Under the pieces are notes generated by a model, which was not told where the DNA came from, did not search any database, and worked only from the letters and a program-made list of their open reading frames with translations. A stretch of DNA of 64,000 nt, from NCBI GenBank assembly GCA_028456385.1, contig JALNQF010000084.1, forward strand, positions 62,001 through 126,000. The letters are read 5' to 3'. The stretch's first letter is position 1; every line of letters begins with the position of its first letter. The stretch is from Ophiosphaerella korrae. Lineage: Eukaryota > Ascomycota > Dothideomycetes > Pleosporales > Phaeosphaeriaceae. Position numbers and translations under genes: made by a program. Shown here piece by piece: positions 45,115 to 57,691 of the stretch.

Positions 45115-45827
45115 TCATCCCAGCCAAACCCACCAAAACAGCAAAACTACGGCAGCAAAGAAGCCCAGCCACGCCTTCCACCCCACCCCCGTCTTCTCCG
45201 CCATGTGTAACATGCGATTCATCGTGCCACGCAGCCTATTCCGCGAATTCTCAAACTGATCATTCATCTTCTCCGCCAGCGCCGTCGAGTCGCGAATCTC
45301 ATCGCCAATCAGATGGGTCAGCTGAAAAAAAAAAAAAAAAAAAACAGACACACGTTAGCCAAACCGATTCCTCAGACATGGATAAAGGGGGAATAGCATA
45401 CATCTTTCAACTGGCGCACCTTGCCAGTCAACACGCCCACATGTTCGTTCTCGTTCTGGCTCTCCAGCTCGTCCAGCACGACTGCGCTGTACTGGCCCCG
45501 GCTGTTGGGCGTGGCGCTGCGGAAGGGCGTGCCTGAGCCGCTGCTGCTGCTGCCGGCCGGGTAGAGGTTGCCGTTGGAGGAAGAGGAGGAGGCGCCGGCG
45601 CCGGGGTATGCGGAAAAGGCGGCGTCAGAGGAGGGCGACGAGTATGCATAGCCTGCGCCGGCAGCGTAGGGCGAGCGTGGGCCGGGCTTGAGCTTGGATT
45701 TGGAGGGCGAGGCGGAGCGGTTGTAGCTGCTGAAGAGGTCGTCGCGGGCGTCGTTGCGGCCGAAGCTGTGTTGAGTATTAGGCGAGTGAAAGAGTGGGGT
45801 GTGTGGATAGGGTTACCGGTTCGACAT
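45115..45827 (-). CDS. BET1: SNARE protein Bet1 (ER-Golgi transport)
   Basis: Qc-SNARE of the ER-to-Golgi vesicle fusion complex. Exons 45817..45827 (11 nt), 45402..45765 and 45115..45321, introns 51 and 80 bp, 193 aa. A Ser/Gly/Ala-rich N-terminus of about 100 residues is followed by the SNARE motif (from ENEHVGVLTGKVRQLKDLTHLIG through STALAEKMNDQFENSRNRLRGTMNRM) and one C-terminal tail anchor (WLGFFAAVVLLFWWVWLG). The zero-layer Gln of a Q-SNARE can be placed in the QFENSRN heptads. The 3' end of intron 2 carries a run of 20 T on the coding strand. Confidence 0.92.
45325..45344. repeat. A20 homopolymer (T20 polypyrimidine tract on the coding strand)
   Basis: Twenty A residues on the + strand, immediately preceding the CAG acceptor of BET1 intron 2 when read on the minus strand. 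A homopolymer of this length is prone to slippage and sequencing error. Confidence 0.95.
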
Positions 45828-46394
45828 GATGGGGGAAGGCAATTGGGGGCGGGTGTAGAGGACACTTGGTGGATGGGCCGTTTTTTTTTGGGGGGGGCGG
45901 TTTCGATGGGTCGGGAGTTAGAAGGGTTAACGCCGAGGGAGCTTGCTCGTTCAGACACGTTGTTGCTTGACGAGACGCACGTGGTTAACTGTGTCAGCGG
46001 CAGACTAGGGCACGATTGGAAGCGTGCAAATATACATTGTCCAAGGCTATCAAGTGTCGTTGGGGCGACGTAATCAACACGGCAGACTCTGGTCTCGCAA
46101 AAACCTTGTATTTCCGCGAAATGGCTGGACCCTGATGTTGAAATCTCAACGCTGGTGAAGATACATGAGAAGCGCACCATTCCCCCAAACACCCCGCGTG
46201 CCCGATCCAAATACGTCTGTACAAGTACACTGAACCATTACCTATATGCATTTCTCATGAATGCCCAAGCGTGAGGCACTTTTACGCGTCCAAACAGGAT
46301 GACAACCTCTGCGTGATTTTGTAGAAGGCGCCTGCCGCTGGGCGTGACGTGTTCTCGTCCATGAGCCGCTATGGCTTCCTAGGCAACTGAGACT
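45828..46394. other. Intergenic, BET1 promoter and ADK1 3' flank
   Basis: 567 bp, both flanking genes on the minus strand; G9-like and T9 runs near 45881-45898. No gene recognised. Confidence 0.5.
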
Positions 46395-47413
<1,019 letters not shown>

Positions 47414-47716
47414 TGTACCGGGGCGGGATGGGAAATGGGGTGTGGGCAGATGCGCAATGGCAGGCGGAAAAAGGACGAGGACGGAGCTTGGGGTTGAGGT
47501 TGCGCACGTTGGCCTTAGGGCCGGAGAGATGGGACGAGCTCGCGGGACGGGCGCGCACAGGCATAGGCAATGGCAATGGCTCTGGCACGCCGGCAAAACA
47601 CCACCGACCTCGGCACACACACATGACGTTGCACCAAGCCTTGGATTCGGCAAACATCTGAATGGGCCAAAGGAGCGCCATCGCCATGATGATATATTGA
47701 TTGATTTGCATCGCTT
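47414..47716. other. Short intergenic, ADK1 promoter and YME2 3' flank
   Basis: 303 bp, both genes minus strand; no gene seen. Confidence 0.5.
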
Positions 47717-50405
47717 CTAGTATTCCTCGCCCAGCACCTTCTTCAGCCCCTGGATCTCGCTCTCGTACTTCTCAACCTTGTTCTGGCTCGTCGACAGCTT
47801 CGTCAGCAGATACTGCACCCGGCCCGCCGTCAGTGCAGGCTGGTTCCTGAGTTTGCTCAGCAGCAACAGCTCATTCTCGCACTTGTCAATGGTTGCGTTT
47901 TCAATCTTTGTGAGATTGGTGAGGATCGCGAGGTCGAGGTGGCTCCTCAATACCTTGTCCTCCGTCAACCGCTTGAACGCAGACTGATAGACTGGCTTGC
48001 CAGGCCCGATCATCGAAGGCCTTCCATTGGGGCCCGACACAATTGTGATGAGTTCAGCCTGTTCGAGCGCGCGCAGCACCGACTCGCCGCCCGTCTTCAG
48101 CAAGTCATCGAGCAGTACCTCGTTGTAACGCAGGTTCTCGTTCTTGGCGAGCCCCTTGATTAGCATCCACGCCTGGTCAGGGTTCCATAGTCGCTTCCCC
48201 CCATCTTCTGGCCCACCAAAAATGAATATCTTCAAGATCTCTGAAGCAGACTGGTCGATGATCTCATTGACAGCCTTTGTAGGCGTCTCTCCAGTCTTGA
48301 TCCGTCGGGCTAGAAACTCGAGATCCATGAGCCGGCCACCTAGGACGTCAATGCAACTGTCTAACTCTCCAAGATCTGTGCGGTTTTTTGATGGCAGTTT
48401 CTTCTCAGAGCCGTCCTCTGGCGCAAGATCCTCGTCAACGTCAGCATCCAGATGTGTAACAACAAACTTCTTGGCCACTTCCGGGCTGCAGTCTGCGAGC
48501 GAGATCTGGCGAAAGACGCGGTCGGGGAGTGCTTTCGATAGAGACTTGCTAAAGGCGACATCGTTCGTAAGGAATATGACGTGAGCAACATTCGTGGTAG
48601 TCAACGTAGCGGCCCTAGTCGGCATTATTCTCATGTTGTGTGAACTGCTTGGCTGAAAACTTACCATTCTGCAATCTTGTCATAAACAGTTCCGCTCTCC
48701 TGACTCTTATGTAGGAAGTTGTCAATAACAACAACAGGCCTGCGTTCTGGATGCGCCTCAAGCCAATCGTCGTCAGCTAGATAGGCATCTTTATCATCCT
48801 TGTGTCGATGATCAAGAGCAATTTGTCTCAGTGCTATGGTTGTAGTGTTCCAAATCTTGTTCAGTTGCGTCTCCAATGTCTCTGAGAATCCAGTCTTGAC
48901 ACCAGTAGCTCCTTGAGCAGCCATATCAATCATGCCACTTATACTATTCATCCAGCTAAACACAGGTGTGTACCCTACGGCTGCTGCCGCAGCGCTGATA
49001 GTCGCGCTATCACCGCGTGCTTCTTGAATGGGCTTACAGTCAATGACCAGCTTTAATTTCTTGTGTTCTAGTGCTTGCTCAACAACTAGCTCCTTCTTGC
49101 CAGTGCCACGAGGACCCTGTACGATGATAAAAGTCTCTGCAGTTTCCAGCAGCCAGTTTTGGATCTGATTGATATTGTCTCGGCGATCATCCCAGATGGC
49201 ATCATACAACTCGCCTTCATCGCGCTTGTGGCCGCGTATAATGTTGGTAGCATAGCCTTTGATCCATTGGTACCATTTGTTGTCTTCAATATGCAGGGTC
49301 CGTGTAATATGAGCCTTGACAAAGAATGTGCGGATACTGCAGATACGTCAATATCTTACACCAAAAACTACAGCCTCAAGACTTACGGATCGAATACGAT
49401 AGCTACAGTAGCAGCGATCAGCGCTGCGATGATGGGGATGATGATTCTCGGATGGCCAAAAATCCAGTCCTTGATATAATGGGGCTTAATCTTTTGCTCA
49501 TACTTGAGCCTCAAAATCGTTCCCTTCACGCCACCTCCCTCCGACTCCGGAACGAGAAAGCCATGCATACAATTCCTTGCCATGACAGCTTTACCCAAGC
49601 TCGAGTAGTCCAGATAAGCAAATTTTGGAAGCACCTTGGAATCCGACTCTTGCATAACGATATCGCTCAACTTACCATACGGTCTAAAGAACTGAAATAA
49701 TTGCTCTTGGCTCAAAGCAAGCGCGTCTGTAAGTGGTGCCCCAGGCTCACCAGAAACGAACTCAACCCTTAAACGTGATGATGGCAGGCGCATCATGTCC
49801 TCTACCCATGGTTTTCCCTTCACGGCTTTCGCATGCATTCGTCGCCAGGGACTCCACCACGGTTTTACAGGCTCATCCCTTAGGTACTGCTGCAACATTT
49901 CCTCGATCTCAGACAAATTCTTGCTCCCATCATGCGTGAACTTGACAAATGCTCCTCCCTCTCCCATACGAGGCAGCACCTCGGTGGACTGGATGGGTAA
50001 ATTTCTCTTCGCTTTCGCACGTTCAATAACGGCATTTGGATCCGTTCCTGATACAGTAGGGCTAGCAATCCTGTTTAGAATCTTTGGTATTGGCAAGCCC
50101 ATAATCTTGCGGATCTGAAACGGAAATACATTGTTGAAGAATAGGATGCCTTCGTTGGGTCCGGCGCTGATATGGCCTGTTTTATCCTCCCCTGCCTGCA
50201 ACGATGCATATCGAATAGCAGCAAAAGGATTCACTGAAGACAAATTTGAGGCTCCTAGACTTGATCGCAGTGCAATCGGTGTTCTGTAACTGGTCGGCAG
50301 TCAGCCAGGATGATCTGCAATTGTGGCAAAAGCTTCATCCACAAACCTTGTCACGCCAGGTATGGGGCATCGACCAGCACACTGCCAGCCATATCTTGGT
50401 AGCAT
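47717..50405 (-). CDS. YME2: Mitochondrial escape protein Yme2 (RNA12 family)
   Basis: Inner-membrane protein that in yeast limits escape of mtDNA and influences nucleoid structure. Exons 50347..50405, 49387..50283, 48665..49336 and 47717..48614, introns 63, 50 and 50 bp, 841 aa, close to yeast Yme2 (850). The start MLPRYGWQCAGRCPIPG is the first ATG after an in-frame stop. After a presequence come an RRM-like domain (RVEFVSGEPGAPL...LFQFFRPYGKLSDIV...FAYLDYSS), a membrane segment (IIIPIIAALIAATVAIVF), the RNA12 P-loop (FIIVQGPRGTGKKELV), the Walker B-like strand VVVIDNFLHK and a helical C-terminus with a coiled-coil end. Confidence 0.93.
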
Positions 50406-51124
50406 GGTGAAATCACACGTTTACCGGAACATTTTCGGTAATGTGGTATACTAAAACGGCCTTGATGATCTTTCGCGGTGATCGTACTTGGGGCGATAGA
50501 GAAAGCGCGACTTGACGTCATTTTACGCACATGGCTTGGCATCGCACGCTGCTCTGAAATAGTGTGAAAACCAGGCTGTCTTGTGGTAGACTGAAAATGT
50601 GGGAAAATCACACTACCTATATGAATACTAGATCTATACAATATATTATATACGACTAAATAAATTAACTATAAATCTTAGATTACTCGAGCTGTATATA
50701 TAAATACCTTAAAGAAAGGTTCCAGGTAGCTTGAGTATCTTCTGGCTACTACATCTTAAATGGCCAATATTCTACTTTTCCGGTTCACTGAGGGGATAGA
50801 TGCAGGGGATAATATACTACGGAACTATTCAATTATGGTTGCATTCCGGAGCATCAAAACATCACCTTAGACCCTCTAGCATCATAGATTCTGAATCCAA
50901 TTCGCATATATACAACTTGAGGCGAAAAAGACAAAACACAATAAAGAGATACCATACACGATCCAAATGCCCCTCTTCCCTTATTCAAAACTCCAGTGGA
51001 AACCGAGTGTAAGTAAAAGGTATCTTGCCTGTAGACATGTGAGAGAAAAATTGCATATAACACAAGGAGAAACGTTCCATCCACCGTTCAAACACACTAC
51101 GCACATTTTGTAAAGCTGGCCGTT
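50406..51124. other. AT-rich intergenic, YME2 promoter and GLT1 3' flank
   Basis: 719 bp; the part at about 50630-50720 is very AT-rich (ATATATTATATA-like runs). No gene recognised. Confidence 0.5.
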
Positions 51125-54100
51125 TTAGGCGGCGGTAGTGATGGCAGCTCCATTGGCCTTGCTGTGAAGCTGGAGTGGCGAGGCTTTGACGATGCCGCCG
51201 GTCACAGGCAACTGTGTTGCGTGGCCAGTAAGGAAAGTGTCGACATCGCGAGCACACTGGCGGCCCTCATTGATACCCCAGACAATGAGCGACTGGCCAC
51301 GACGGCAATCACCGGCAGCGAATACGCCGGGGAGATTAGTGCTGTATTTGCCTAGTGGGGTCTTGATGTTCTTGCGAGGATCGAGTTCAATGACATTGTT
51401 CATGACGCGTTGCTCTGGGCCGAGGAAACCCATGGAGAGCAGCACGAGGTCGGCTGGGAAGAACTGCTCGCTACCTTCGGCTTGCTTCATGTCCCAACCT
51501 CCTGATGCAGATTTGGTCCATTCGACACGAACGGTATTTATGCCCTTGACCTTGCCGGTGCCGTCATCGACGAAGTCCTTGGACATGACGCAATACTCGC
51601 GGGGATCCTTGCCCATATGGGTCTTGACTTCGTTGTGGCCGTAGTCAGTACGGAAGATACGGGGCCATTGTGGCCATGGGTTGTCGCGGGCACGCTCTGC
51701 TGGGGGCTGAGGTAGAAGCTCAAAATTGACGACAGACTTAGCACCATGGCGCACAGAGGTACCAATACAATCGTTTCCAGTGTCACCACCTCCGATGACA
51801 ATGACATTTTTGTCTTTAGCTGAAATATACGCACCGTCGGCTAGCTCAGAATCAAGGAGAGACTTGGTGTTCTTGTGAAGGAACTGCATGGCGTAGTGGA
51901 TGCCCTCAAGGTTACGGTTAGGAATGGGCAAATCACGAGCTACCGTGGCTCCGGTGGCGAAAACCACGGCGCCAAATTCGGCGCGGAGAGTTTCAAGCGT
52001 GGGCTGGCCATCTTCACCAACAGTCACACCGGTCTTGAAGGTGACACCCTCAGCAGCGAGGAAGTCAACACGGCGCTGAACGACCTTTTTGTCGAGTTTC
52101 ATGTTGGGAATACCGTACATGAGAAGGCCACCAATACGGTCAGCACGCTCATAGACGGTGACAGTGTGACCAGCTTTGTTGAGCTGATCGGCACAAGCAA
52201 GTCCAGCTGGTCCGGAGCCGATGATAGCAACGGTCTTGCCAGAGCGGTTCTTGGGTGGTTTAGGTACCATCCAGCCCATCTCGAAACCCCGATCGATAAT
52301 AGCGCACTCAATGGACTTGATACCAACAGGGTCCTCATTGATGCCGAGAACGCATGCGCCTTCACAAGGAGCAGGGCAGACGCGACCAGTGAACTCGGGG
52401 AAGTTGTTGGTCATGAGGAGGCGGTTAAGTGCATCGCGCCATTGAGAGCGGAACACTAATTCATTCCACTTTGGAATGATGTTGGAGATTGGGCACCCAG
52501 TATCGGACTGGCAGAAGGGCACACCACAGTCCATGCAACGGGCGGACTGATACTTGAGCTCATCCTCGTTCAGACGCTGCGACAGCTCCGCCCAATCGCG
52601 AGTTCGCGTCTTAGGGTTACGGTACTTCTCGGAACGGCGCTGGTACATCTTGAAACCGCGCGTCTTGTCCAGGACGAGTGCCTTCTTCTTCTCTGCTTTG
52701 GCATCCGTAACGCTCTCTTCGATGTCGAGTAAATCGCTCCTCTTCTTGGCCTCGTTCTCGTGCTCTATTTTGATGGACTCCTCATGAGCTGTTCGAATAG
52801 GAATGCCTGGAAGAATAGGTAGAGGATACTCAGACCTCTTCTTCTCAGCTGCCTTAGCCTTTTCCTCCAGGAGAACACGTTTGTAGTCGACAGGCATGAC
52901 CTTAACAAAGCGAGGAAGAGCGCGGGTGAAGTCGAGAAGAATACGGGCTGCAAGTTCTGAGCCAGTGTAATGGTGATGGTCCTCAATGAGACCACGCACG
53001 AAAGCAATCTCTTCTGGCTCCTCAACACCAGAGAGTTCAACCATCTCCTGGTTAACCTTCTGCTCGAAGTCCTGGTGGATGTCAAGAACGTAGGCGATAC
53101 CGCCAGACATACCGGCAGCAAAATTACGGCCAGTAGGGCCTAGTACGAGGACACGACCGCCAGTCATGTACTCACAACCGTGGTCACCAAGTCCTTCAAC
53201 AACGGCTGTAGCACCAGAGTTACGAACACAGAAGCGCTCGGCAGCAATACCTCGGAAGAAGCAAGAGCCACGGGTGGCACCGTAAAGGCAAACATTACCA
53301 ATGAGAATGTTCTCCTCGGCGCGATAGACAGCAGTTCGTGGCGGGTAGACAATCAAGCGACCACCAGACAGACCCTTACCAACGTAGTCGTTGGCATCAC
53401 CTTCAAGCTCAAGAGTAACACCGGGCGCAAGATAAGCACCGAAAGACTGTCCAGCGGATCCACGAATGTTGACATGGATGGTGTCCTGTGGTAGACCAGC
53501 TTCGCCATAGCGTTTGCTAATGTGGTAAGATAAGGTAGCACCAAGAGCGCGATCGGTGTTGACAACATCACACTCAATACGTGCAGGTAGACCTTTCTCG
53601 AGAGCAAGCTCGGACTCAGCAATGAGCTTGTTATCAAGCCGGACGTGCAGGCGATGATCCTGCTTGCGAACATTGAAGGTTGCAACACCTGGGCGAAGAG
53701 TGTGTGCAGGTGTAAGAATGAGAGACAAGTCAATGTTCTCAGTCTTCGCGGTACGAAGATCGTCACGGATGCGGAGAACCTCGCAATGACCGACCATGTC
53801 ATTGATGGTGCGGAATCCAAGCTTGGCCATGATCGCACGGAGCTCGTTGGCAATATAGTAGAAGAAGTTGATCACGTGTTCAGGTGTACCAGTGAACTTC
53901 TTCCTAAGCTCTGGATCCTGTGTAGCAATACCGACAGGGCAAGTGTTCCTGTAAAAATGTTAGCTTTAGCACATATAGAGGGAGAAGGGAGTGCTAGCAT
54001 ATGGCATTTTCGCATGAGTATACAGCCCATGGCGATCAGAGGTGTCGTAGCGAATCCCCATTCCTCCGCTCCAAGTAGACAGGCGATAGCGACATCACGT

Positions 54101-57100
54101 CCTGTGCGGATTTGGCCGTCGGTCTGAACAATAACACGGCCACGAAGATCGTTCAAGACAAGCGTCTGATGAGTCTCGGCAAGACCCAGCTCCCAGGGTA
54201 GACCAGCGTACTTGATGCCAGTCCATCGTGAAGCACCAGTTCCACCGTCATGACCAGAGATCAGAATGTGATCAGCTTTAGCCTTCGCGACACCAGAAGC
54301 GACAATACCTACACCGGTTTCAGAGACGAGCTTGACGGAAACACGAGCGCGAGGGTTGGAACATTTCAAGTCGTAAATCAACTGCTTGAGATCTTCGATT
54401 GAGTAGATGTCGTGATGTGGGGGAGGACTAATGAGGCCGACACCAGGTGTAGAGTGACGAGTCTTAGCGATGGACCCAGAAACTTTATGGCCAGGAAGTT
54501 CTCCGCCCTCGCCTGGCTTAGCGCCTTGGGCCATTTTGATCTGGAGCTCGTCAGCATCGGCAAGATAATTGGAAGTGACACCGAAACGTCCGGATGCAAT
54601 CTGCTTGATAGCAGAACGCATAGTGTCACCATTCTCCATACGCAAGCTACGTTCAGGATCTTCGCCACCTTCGCCAGTGTTGGACTTGCCACCGAGACGG
54701 TTCATGGCGACGGCAAGTGTGGAGTGAGATTCCATAGAGATGGATCCGTAAGACATTGCACCAGTGACGAAACGGCGGACAATGTCGGTCCAAGGTTCAA
54801 CCTGATCGATAGGAATAGGCGCACGGTCATCAAAGTTGAAATCCAAAAGTCCACGCAGGGTGCAGTCTTTGATGCGCTCGTACTGGGCGATAGAGTAAGC
54901 CTCGTATGATTTATCGTTCTTGGTGCGTACAGCATCTTGAATGTTGGCCATGACAGTTGGGTCATTGATGTGGGCTTCGCCTCCATCACGCCAATGGTAC
55001 TCGCCAGTCTCTACAAGGCCTGGAACCTCGACAATGGGGTGGCTGGGATAGCCCTTCTCGTGGAGGGCGAACGCATCTTGTGCAATGAGCTCAAAAGTCA
55101 TACCCTTAATGCGGGAGGCGGTTCCAGTAAAGCAACGATCGACGACGGAATCATCTAGACCTAGAGCCTCGAAAATCTGAGCGCCTTTGTATGATTGCAG
55201 TGTTGAGATACCCATCTTCGACATGACCTTTAGGATACCACCATCGCAAGAGTGCTTGTAGTTGTTGACGAGTTGCTCAGGAGTGAGCTTCTTGCGAATA
55301 ACACCCTCGCGGTGCATCTTCAAGATACACTCGATGGCGAGATATGGGCAGATGGCATCAGCACCATATCCGACAAGGACACACATGTGGTGAACCTCAC
55401 GGGCCTCGGCAGTCTCGATGACAAGCGCAACATTGGACCGCCACTTGTTGCGGACAAGATGGTGATGAACCATACCGGTAGCTAAGCACGCGGAGACAGG
55501 AACGCGGTCTGGGGAAGTTGCGCGATCAGTAAGGACAATAATGTTATCGTTGTTGTTGACGCCCTGGGAAGCCTCCTCGCAGATACGATCAAGGGCATTC
55601 ATGTAGCCTTCAAGACCCTCACTTTTAGGGAAGGTAATATCAATGCTCTTTACAGTCCACTCAGAATTCAAAAGAGAGGTGTTCGTCATGGCCCTGAATT
55701 CCTCGAGAGACAGAATGGGTGATGGTAGGAGCATGCGGTGGCACTGCGACTGGTCCATTTCTAATAAATTGCCCTGAGGGCCAACGTAAGCCTCGAGAGA
55801 CATTACGATGGCTTCTCGAATAGGATCGATGGGAGGGTTGGTGACTTGAGCGAAAAGCTGACGGAAATACTCGAAGAGCAGGCGAGGCTGGGTGGCCAAG
55901 CAAGCAAGAGGCGCATCGTTACCCATAGATCCAAGAGCTTCTTTGGAATCTGCAGCCATAGGACCGAGAAGCAAGCTAACCTGCTCAAGAGAGTAGTTGA
56001 ATGCTTTAAGGCGGGGATCTTCATGGAGTTTGGTCTCTGTTAGAGTGTGAGATAGATCAAACCCTTTATCAGTTACCGACTGGACAATCTTAGGCAGAGT
56101 CAAAAGGTTCCTATCGACCCATAGGCGGAAGTCATTGCGCTCCGAAACAGTTTTCTTCAGCTCAGCATCGTCAACAATGCGCCCGGCGACAGTGTCAACG
56201 AGCAACATCCTACCTGGTTGAAGCCGGCCCTTCTGAACAACACGCTCGGGCTCAATAGAGATGGTGCCTACCTCAGACGCGCAGATAATCCGGTCATCAT
56301 CTGTTACGTAGTAGCGGCAAGGACGCAAACCATTTCGGTCAAGATTGGCACCGCAGTAACGTCCGTCCGAGAAGGTGAAGAGCGCGGGGCCATCCCAGGG
56401 CTCCATCATGCAAGCAGCCCACTCGTAAAATGCTTGTTTGGCGGGATCCATAGTATGGTTACCTTGCCATGCCTCTGGAACCATGAGCATAATTGCTTCT
56501 GGTAGCGATAAAACGCCATTAATTGTGAGTAGCTCAAGTACATTATCAAAAGCGGCGGAATCGGAGCCACCATCTTCGACAATGGGGTATAGAAGATCAA
56601 GCTCCTCGCCGAAAAGGCTTGACTTCATCACGCCCTCACGCGCCCGCATCCAGTTCTTGTTTCCTCGCAATGTGTTGATTTCACCATTGTGAGCGGCCCA
56701 TCGCAGAGGCTGAGCACGGTCCCAGCTGGGAAAAGTGTTGGTCGAGAAACGAGAATGAACCAGGGCGAAATGGCCCTCATAATCGACGTTTAACAGATCG
56801 TGATAGTACTCGTAAACCTGGACAGGAGACAGCTGACCCTTGTACACAATATTCTTGTTGCTCAAGGAGCAGATGTAGAACCAGTTATGAAGACCGATGA
56901 CGTGTGTAGACCGCTTTCGCAAGAAATACAATTGTCGCTCAAAGTAACCATTGTCATACTTCTCCGACCAGTCGGCGTTGGGCTCTCGCCCTGTACCGTA
57001 GGCAGTTTTCAAAACAACAAAAGGCTGGGCGATGATGGGCTCCCGTGATAGTGCTGCAGGTCCCAGCAGGGTTGAGTCGCGGGGCACCAATCGCCATCCG

Positions 57101-57691
57101 AGCACTCTGAGATCTAGCTGGTCTGCGACATCCTCGAACATGGCCTTGGTCTCCTCCAGAATTGTAGGATCGGGCTTGAAGAACAGGTTACCAGTAGCAT
57201 ACTGGCCAAGCGCAGGCAGCTTGTAGCCCTGTTCACGCTCGAACTCCTTGAGGAAGAAGCGATGGGGGATGGAGGTCATTACACCGGCACCGTCGCCGTC
57301 TCGTGCATCTGAGCCTACTGCACCTCGATGAGTCATGTTGCACAGCAATGATCGTGCTAGGCATTGGTTAGCCGCCAATTGCTGCGAAACCTGGTGTCAT
57401 GGCTCTTACCATCAGAAACAATCTTGTGACTAGCCTTGCCCTTGATGTGCCTACCAAAAGTCAGTTTGCTTCGTCTGGCGCAAGTGCATGCTGGATCACT
57501 CACGCGGCAAAACCGACACCACAGGCATCCTTCTCCAGTTCTGGGTCGTACAGACCCTGCTTCAAGGGCAGCGCGCCCGCCCAGGACTTGTTCTCCGGGC
57601 CATCTTGATAAGCAAACACCGAGGCTTGCTCCTCTTCAATCTGGGTATCCTGGGGTAATTTTGCGTCTTCGGTAAAAGAAACCCGACCCAT
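51125..57691 (-). CDS. GLT1: Glutamate synthase (GOGAT), single-chain NADH type
   Basis: Makes two glutamates from glutamine and 2-oxoglutarate. Exons 57504..57691, 57410..57450, 53999..57356 and 51125..53948, all in phase, 2136 aa (yeast 2145). A 56-residue propeptide precedes the catalytic N-terminal Cys57 (EKDACGVGF) of the class II amidotransferase domain. The FMN/synthase domain ([37 protein letters not shown]) and the 3Fe-4S motif [16 protein letters not shown] follow, then the GXGXG-rich structural domain. The small-subunit-like domain has Cys clusters [12 protein letters not shown] and [13 protein letters not shown] and the FAD site [16 protein letters not shown]. The third intron (53949-53998) lacks a GT donor and starts GCTAGC, a GC-AG intron. 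A 5' UTR intron is likely (donor near 58285). Confidence 0.97.
53949..53998 (-). other. GC-AG intron in GLT1, inside the 3Fe-4S motif
   Basis: 50-bp intron. Donor AT|GCTAGC, with no GT in reach; branch-like GCTAAC 15 nt before the acceptor TTTTTACAG. Removal joins KCHM to NTCPVG; the flanking exon phases (2 then 1) fit exactly and the total length matches the family. Confidence 0.85.
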
